Assembly: GCA_950097015.1 (NCBI GenBank)
Contig: CATNEN010000034.1
Span: 3,814,001 to 3,878,000 of the forward strand
Origin: Macrostomum hystrix
Lineage: Eukaryota > Platyhelminthes > Macrostomidae
Reading direction: 5' to 3'
DNA: 64,000 bases
The notes under the pieces: generated by a model
The model's database searches: none
What the model was told of the DNA's origin: nothing
The model's input: only the letters and a program-made list of their open reading frames with translations
In this document: piece by piece, positions 58,125-64,000 of the stretch
Position numbering within the stretch: position 1 is the stretch's first letter
Layout of the letters: the number at the start of each line of letters is the position of its first letter
Position numbers and translations under genes: made by a program

Positions 58125-60312
58125 GAAATCAATAGACACCTTCCTAATGAGATCTATCGACACCTTCCTAATTAGATCTATCGACACCTTCCTAATTAGA
58201 TCTATCGACGCCTTTCTAATTATATCTATCGACAACTTCCTAATATGATCTATCGACACCTTCCTAATTAGATCTATCGACACCTTCCTAATTAGATCTA
58301 TCGACACCTTCCTAATTAGATCTATCGACACCTTCCTAATATAATCTATCGACGCCTTCCTAATTAGATCTATCGACACCTTCCTAATTAGATCTATCGA
58401 CACCTTCCTAATATAATCTATCGACGCCTTCCTAATTAGATCTATCGACATCTTCCTAATTAGATCTATCGACACTTTCCTAATATTATCTATCGACACC
58501 TTCCTAATATAATCTATCGACGCCTTCCTAATATGATCTATCGACACCTTCCTAATATAATCTATCGACGCCTTCCTAATTAGATCTATCGACGCCTTCC
58601 TAATTAGATCTATCGACGCCTTCCTAATTAGAGCTATCGACGCCTTCCTAATTAGATCTATCGACGCCTTCCTAATTAGATCTATCGACGCCTTCCTAAT
58701 TAGATCTATCGACGCCTTTCTAATTAAATCTATCGACACCTTCCTAATATGATCTATCGACACCTTCCTAATATATTGACGCCTTCCTAATTAGATCTAT
58801 CGACACCTTCCTAATATAATCTATCGACACCTTCCTAATTAGATCTATCGACGCCTTCCTAATTAGATCTATCGACACCTTCCTAATTAGATCTATCGAC
58901 ACCTTCCAAATTAGATCTATCGACACCTTCCTAATTAGATCTATCGACACCTTCCTAATATAATCTATCGACACCTTCCTAATATAATCTATCGACACCT
59001 TCCTAATATAATCTATCGACACCTTCCTAATTAGATCTATCGACACCTTCCTAATATAATCTATCGACACCTTCCTAATATGATCTATCGACACCTTCCT
59101 AATTAGATCTATCGACACCTTCCTAATATGATCTATCGACACCTTCCTAATATAATCTATCGACACCTTCCAAATATGATCTATCGACACCTTCCTAATA
59201 TAATCTATCGACACCTTCCTAATATAATCTATCGACACCTTCCTAATATAATCTATCGACACCTTCCTAATTAGATCTATCGACACCTTCCTAATATAAT
59301 CTATCGACACCTTCCTAATATGATCTATCGACACCTTCCTAATTAGATCTATCGACACCTTTCTAATATGATCTATCGACACCTTCCTAATATAATCTAT
59401 CGACACCTTCCAAATATGATCTATCGACACCTTCCTAATATAATCTATCGACACTTTCTTAATATAATCTATCGACACCTTCCTAATTAGATCTATCGAC
59501 ACCTTTCTAATATGATCTATCGACACCTTCCTAATATAATCTATCGACACCTTCCAAATATGATCTATCGACACCTTCCTAATATAATCTATCGACACTT
59601 TCTTAATATAATCTATCGACACCTTCCTAATTAGATCTATCGACACCTTCCTAATGAGATCTATCGAAACCTTCCTAATATGATCTATCGACACCTTCCT
59701 AATATGATCTATCGACACCTTCCTAATTAGATCTATCGACACCTTCCTAATATGATCTATCGACACTTTCCTAATATAATCTATCGACACCTTCCTAATA
59801 TGATCTATCGACACCTTCCTAATATAATCTATCGAGACCTTCCTAATTAGATCTATCGACACCTTCCTAATATAGTCTATCGACACCTTCCTAATATGAT
59901 CTATCGACACCTTCCTAATATGATCTATCGACACCTTCCTAATTAGATCTATCGACACCTTCCTAATGAGATCTATCGACACCTTCCTAATATGATCTAT
60001 CGACACCTTCCTAATTAGATCTATCGACACCTTTCTAATATGATCTATCGACACCTTCCTAATATAATCTATCGACACCTTCCTAATATGATCTATCGAC
60101 ACCTTCCTAATATAATCTATCGAGACCTTCCTAATTAGATCTATCGACACCTTCCTAATATAGTCTATCGACACCTTCCTAATATGATCTATCGACACCT
60201 TCCTAATATGATCTATCGACACCTTCCTAATTAGATCTATCGACACCTTCCTGATTAGATCTATCGACACCTTCCTAATATGATCTATCGACACCTTCCT
60301 ACTGAGAACTAT
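58125..60312. repeat. 24-bp satellite, 2.2 kb
   Basis: About 91 units of 24 bp, atctatcgacaccttcctaa plus ttag, tatg or tata. Blocks of variants repeat in the same order (compare about 59100-59280 with 59340-59520), indicating higher-order duplication. One short unit near 58771 shifts the frame. Minus-strand frames are open only because 24 is a multiple of three. Confidence 0.97.
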
Positions 60313-60603
60313 CAACATCGTCCTCCTAATTGACGGAGCTAATGTAAAAAAAGTTCTGAGAACCTTTGAACTTGACAGCTGAATTCTCTCTGTCGCGATC
60401 TGTCTTCTTTGTCTCTCTGACTGACTTGTTGACAGACCACAAGTCCGCAAGCTTCATCCTGGATTCGCAAGGCTTTAGTGTTTACATTTTTTTCTAATGC
60501 ACTTCTTTCGCTTTGGACTCCTGGCGGCCCGTGACTCGCGTAGAGGTTTGTGTGGTTCGTATGAAAAATAATAACAAAATCCCATGTTTACTAGCTGATT
60601 TAG

Positions 60604-60772
60604 CATCTCCTGGGATCAGATTGTCTTAATCCCGGACATCAACATATTTCGTCACAACCCTTATCGGCAGTGTGACAAGATTGCTCCCAGAGATTTATCT
60701 CATGTTCCCATCGAGACAGCGCCCGCAGAGCTCTCAGAGCATTTTGAACCTGAATTAGCATACTTGGTCGAG
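60604..60772 (+). CDS. Probable internal coding exon of an unrecognised gene
   Basis: A 169-base stretch bounded by an acceptor-like gctgatttag (60603) and a donor-like gtcgag|gttagt reads ISWDQIVLIPDINIFRHNPY, RQCDKIAPRDLSHVPIETAP and AELSEHFEPELAYLVE: balanced, protein-like and with no stop. Its GC content and codon use resemble the exons elsewhere in the window and differ from the AT-rich flanks. No family is recognised. A possible next exon near 61748-61900 (AELLHFLKLVTFWMVLKQSQ) follows an acceptor-like gtctaacag, but the phases do not join cleanly, so I list only this exon. Satellites lie on both sides, as in the introns of the other genes. Confidence 0.45.
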
Positions 60773-60849
60773 GTTAGTTATTTTAGATATATAAACATAT
60801 CGATGTGCTCAGGATGTGCTCATTAATGTAATTAAACCTACAGTCAATA

Positions 60850-61575
60850 ATGTGCTCGATCGTGTGCTCTATATCATGCTAAAAATGTACTCAGCCGTGT
60901 TTTTTTAACAGTGTGCTCAATCCTGTGCTGAATAGTGTGCTCAATTTTTACTCAATAGTGTGCTCAATCTTTACTCAATAGTGCGCTCAATCCTGTACTC
61001 AATAGTGCCCTCAATCCAGTACTCAATAGTGCGCTCAATCCTGTACTCAACAGTGTGCTCAATCCTGTACTCAACAGTGTGCTCAGTCCTGTACTCAATA
61101 GTGTGCTCAGTCCTGTACTCAATAGTGTGCTCAGTCCTGTACTCAATAGTGTGCTCAATCCTGTACTCAATAGTGCGCTCAATCCTGTGCTCAAATTTTG
61201 TGCTCAATCCAGTGCTCAATAGTGTGCTCAGTCCTGTACTCAATAGTGTGCTCAATCCTGTACTCAATAGTGCGCTCAATACTGTGCTCAAATTTTGTGC
61301 TCAATCCAGTGCTCAATCGTGTGCTCAATCCTATACTCAATTGTGTGGTAAATCCTCTACTCAATTGTGTGCTCAATCCAGTGCTCGATAGTGTGCTCAA
61401 TCCTGTACTCAATAGTGCGCGCAATCCTATACTCAATCGTGAGGTAAATCCTGTACTCAATTGTGGGGTCAATCCTGTACTCAATTGTTTGGTCAATCCT
61501 ATACTCAATTGTATGCTCAGTCCTGTACTCAATTGTGTAGTCAATCCTGCACTCAATAATATATTCAATTCCAAC
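60850..61575. repeat. 24-bp satellite
   Basis: About 30 units built on gtgctcaatcctgtactcaa with tagt/ttgt ends. Units diverge towards both edges. It lies just downstream of the probable exon and so may be intronic. Confidence 0.95.
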
Positions 61576-62154
61576 AGTGTACTCAAAATTGTTGAGATCG
61601 CATAGAAGTAGCCAGCGGACGATTTAGCTAAAGACTAAAAACTGTTCTCACTCCATCTCGCTCTAATAATATTGCTGTCAGTATCTCTGTCTCAAGTTTC
61701 TTACTAAATCCTTAAGGTTATTAATTAGCCACATCTAAAGTCTAACAGACTATGTTGCGGAATTGCTTCACTTCTTGAAGCTCGTGACCTTCTGGATGGT
61801 TCTCAAGCAGTCGCAAGCGCCACTGCTCACGACACTGAAAGAGGAAGCCGCATTTAAGAATGCTCTCCCGTTGCAGCTAGCTGGTTGCTGGCTCTCAAGA
61901 GCTACCTCCCGGTCCATTGTAAACCTGATTTATAATAATAATTTTCTTAAGAGAATAATTTTCTGAGAATGCGCGGCGCCCACTTTAACGCCTCAAACTA
62001 ATGGCTTTGGCTTCCGCTAGATAACTGTCGCCTCCGCTGAGCTGTTCCCTTCTCGTCGAGTACTTTTTAGAGTACTGCTACATTTGTAATCCTCTTTTAT
62101 TAGCTCGACGCTAATAAACCGACTAATTTCATCTAATAACTGTACTGAGATCCA

Positions 62155-62800
62155 TCGACACCTTCCTACTGATGTCTATCGACAACTTCTTAAGGATGTC
62201 TATCGACACCATCCTACTGATGTCTATCGACACATTCCTACTGATGTCTATCGACAACTTCTTAAGGATGTCTATCGACACCTTCCTACTGATGTCTATC
62301 GACAACTTCTTAAGGATGTCTATCGACACCTTCCTACTGATGTCTATCGACAACTTCTTAAGGATGTCTATCGACACCTTCCTACTGATGTCTATCGACA
62401 CCTTCCTACTGATGTCTATCGACAACTTCTTAAGGATGTCTATCGACACCTTCCTACTGATGTCTATCGACACCTTCCTACTGATGTCTATCGACAACTT
62501 CTTAAGGATGTCTATCGACACCTTCCTACTGATGTCTATCGACACCTTCCAACTGATGTCTATCGACACCTTCCTACTGATGTCTATTGACACCTTCCTA
62601 CTGATGTCTATCGACACCTTCCAACTGATGTCTATCGACACCTTCCTACTGATGTCTATTGACACCTTCCAACTGATGTCTATTGACACCTTCCTACTCA
62701 TGTCAATAGACACATTTCCTACTGATGTTTAGGGACACATTTCCTACTGATGTTTAGGGACACATTTCCTACTGATGTGTATCGACACCTATTACTGACA
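62155..62800. repeat. 24-bp satellite related to the 58-60 kb array
   Basis: About 26 units of ctatcgacaccttcctactg plus atgt, alternating with a ctatcgacaacttcttaagg variant. The core tctatcgacaccttccta is shared with the array at 58125-60312, so both come from one family although they are 1.8 kb apart. Confidence 0.95.
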
Positions 62801-62903
62801 TCTATCGGCATCTGTCTACTCACTTCTATCGACACCTGCTCTCGGTACATTTGTAATTCTTTTTACGCAACATATCGGCTCATTTATAACTGAGCTCTAA
62901 TTG

Positions 62904-62933
62904 CAGCGGTTGGCAACCTGCGGGCTGCGGGCC
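62904..62933 (+). repeat. hAT-like terminal sequence (candidate)
   Basis: cagcggttggcaacctgcgg followed by gctgcgggcc resembles the CAGCGGTTCTCAACCTGTGG termini of hAT (Charlie-like) elements. No partner end or target duplication was found in the window. Confidence 0.3.
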
Positions 62934-63424
62934 AGAAGCATTAAATTCAGCCTTCCAATTCAACACCTACTCCACCTTTTCTGATCTCTCTAGCTTCACA
63001 TCTCACCCCAGTCTCGTCATTTCGCTGTCTCATATCTCATACATGAGTAATGCTTCATAGAACTGATTTGGCTCAATTAAATAAGAACATGGTTATGTAG
63101 TCCGAAATGTTAAGAACTATGTCATTGTTTTCAGAGTTTTTCGGATTTTATCCTCGGGTTTTTATCCCATATCTTAGATTTCACTTAATCCAGCACCCTA
63201 GAAATCGATTCCTAACCACCGTCTTGCTATTATTCTCTGCCGGGTCTTTTCCATCAGTTTCATTTCCTCTCAGTTGGAAAGTGCAAGTCAACAGACACTG
63301 CTGGGAAGTATGACTAAGTGGCAACCCAATGCATTCTGTCCTAATTAATTATTAACTGGCTTTGGTCAGAAACGGGAATGAAAAGCCTGAATGCATTCGG
63401 TGCTATCTCAATAATGACCCGCCA

Positions 63425-64000
63425 TCAAGGTCCTGTTCCTTCCCGTCCGGTCCCGTCCCATCCAGTTACTCATTCCCATTCCATGCCGTTCCCACCCATC
63501 CAGTCCCATCCCATTCTCACCCATCCAGTCCAATCCCATTCCCACCCATCCATCCCATCCCATTCCCACACATCCACTCCATTCCCTTCCCACCTAACCA
63601 GTCCCATCCCATTCCCACCCGTCCAGTCCCATCCCATTCCCACCCGTCCAGTCCCATCCCATTCCCACCCATCAATCCCATCCCATTCCCACACATCCAC
63701 TCCATTCCCTTCCCACCCAACCAGTCCCATCCCATTCCCACCCGTCCAGTCCCATCCCATTCCCACCCGTCCAGTCCCATCCCATTCCCACCCGTCCCAT
63801 CCGATTCCCACCCATCCAGTCCCATCCCATTCCCACCCTCCAGTCCCATCCCATTCCCACCCGTCCCATCCGATTCCCACCCATCCAGTACCATCCAATT
63901 CCCATCCAAACAGTCCAATCCCATTCCCACCCATCCAGGCCCATCCCATTCCCATCCATCCAGTCCCATCCGATTCCCACCCATCCAGTCCAATCCCATT
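63425..64000. repeat. About 25-bp satellite running off the window
   Basis: Roughly 22 units of cccatcccattcccacccgt plus ccagt, with shorter forms and acacatccactccattcc variants in a repeated order (63540-63600 and 63660-63720). Minus-strand frames coding W/G/M-rich peptides are artefacts. Confidence 0.95.

Noticed and set aside
58110-60450. 217- and 560-codon minus-strand ORFs (SIDLIRKV repeats)
   Set aside because: Translation of the 24-bp satellite. It lacks normal protein composition, and the flanking non-repeat part is not protein-like.
61748-61966. Possible next exon (LLHFLKLVTFWMVLKQSQ) for the 60.6-kb exon
   Set aside because: The phase does not match the 60772 donor and no clear downstream donor is present; kept only as a note.
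63470-63999. 160-codon minus-strand ORFs rich in Trp, Gly and Met
   Set aside because: 25-bp satellite read in several frames; truncated by the window edge.

Overview
The window is animal nuclear DNA. Six genes with clear metazoan orthologues can be assembled exon by exon with GT-AG introns and matching phases: GMDS (last exon only), AIFM1, CDK12/13, castor/CASZ1, CCDC96 (CFAP184) and GIGYF. Coding exons are GC-rich and most other sequence is AT-rich. Introns and spacers are packed with minisatellites. Several first coding exons follow a 3' splice-acceptor-like sequence with no visible upstream exon, as expected with spliced-leader trans-splicing. A repeat-rich free-living flatworm such as Macrostomum would fit, but the sequence alone does not prove the species.

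Layout, left to right. 0-0.7 kb: 3' exon of GMDS (+). 1.6-4.0 kb: AIFM1 (+). 4.6-8.4 kb: CDK12-like kinase (+), with a 35-bp minisatellite in intron 1. 9.3-10.3 kb: two minisatellites. 10.6-11.6 kb: unrecognised minus-strand ORF, head-to-head with an intact Crypton-type tyrosine recombinase gene (11.9-13.5 kb, +) across a near-perfect 105-bp hairpin. 13.8-14.5 kb: small unknown ORF and a 300-bp MITE-like inverted repeat. 15.3-17.3 kb: 21-bp satellite with higher-order structure. 18.4-19.3 kb: Tc1/mariner-superfamily relics. 19.8-28.9 kb: castor zinc-finger gene, whose 5.9-kb first intron holds three arrays. 29.3-30.3 kb: 21-bp satellite. 30.5-33.5 kb: unrecognised four-exon gene, each intron carrying a different minisatellite. 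34.5-38.3 kb: CCDC96 (-). 39.6-44.0 kb: complete LTR retrotransposon with apparently identical 598-bp LTRs, no recognisable gag or pol, and two unknown ORFs. 45.5-49.9 kb: GIGYF (+). 49.9-58.1 kb: no convincing gene, but tRNA-like SINE relics. 58.1-64.0 kb: four satellite arrays around one probable coding exon.

The genes do not form a pathway. GMDS makes GDP-4-keto-6-deoxymannose for GDP-fucose; AIFM1 is a mitochondrial flavoprotein; CDK12 phosphorylates RNA polymerase II; castor is a neural transcription factor; CCDC96 is a ciliary coiled-coil protein; GIGYF is a 4EHP-associated translational repressor. The least explained items are the non-autonomous LTR element with its 321-residue ORF, the Crypton with its hairpin neighbour, and the one-intron-one-minisatellite architecture in which several repeat units contain acceptor-like YAG motifs.
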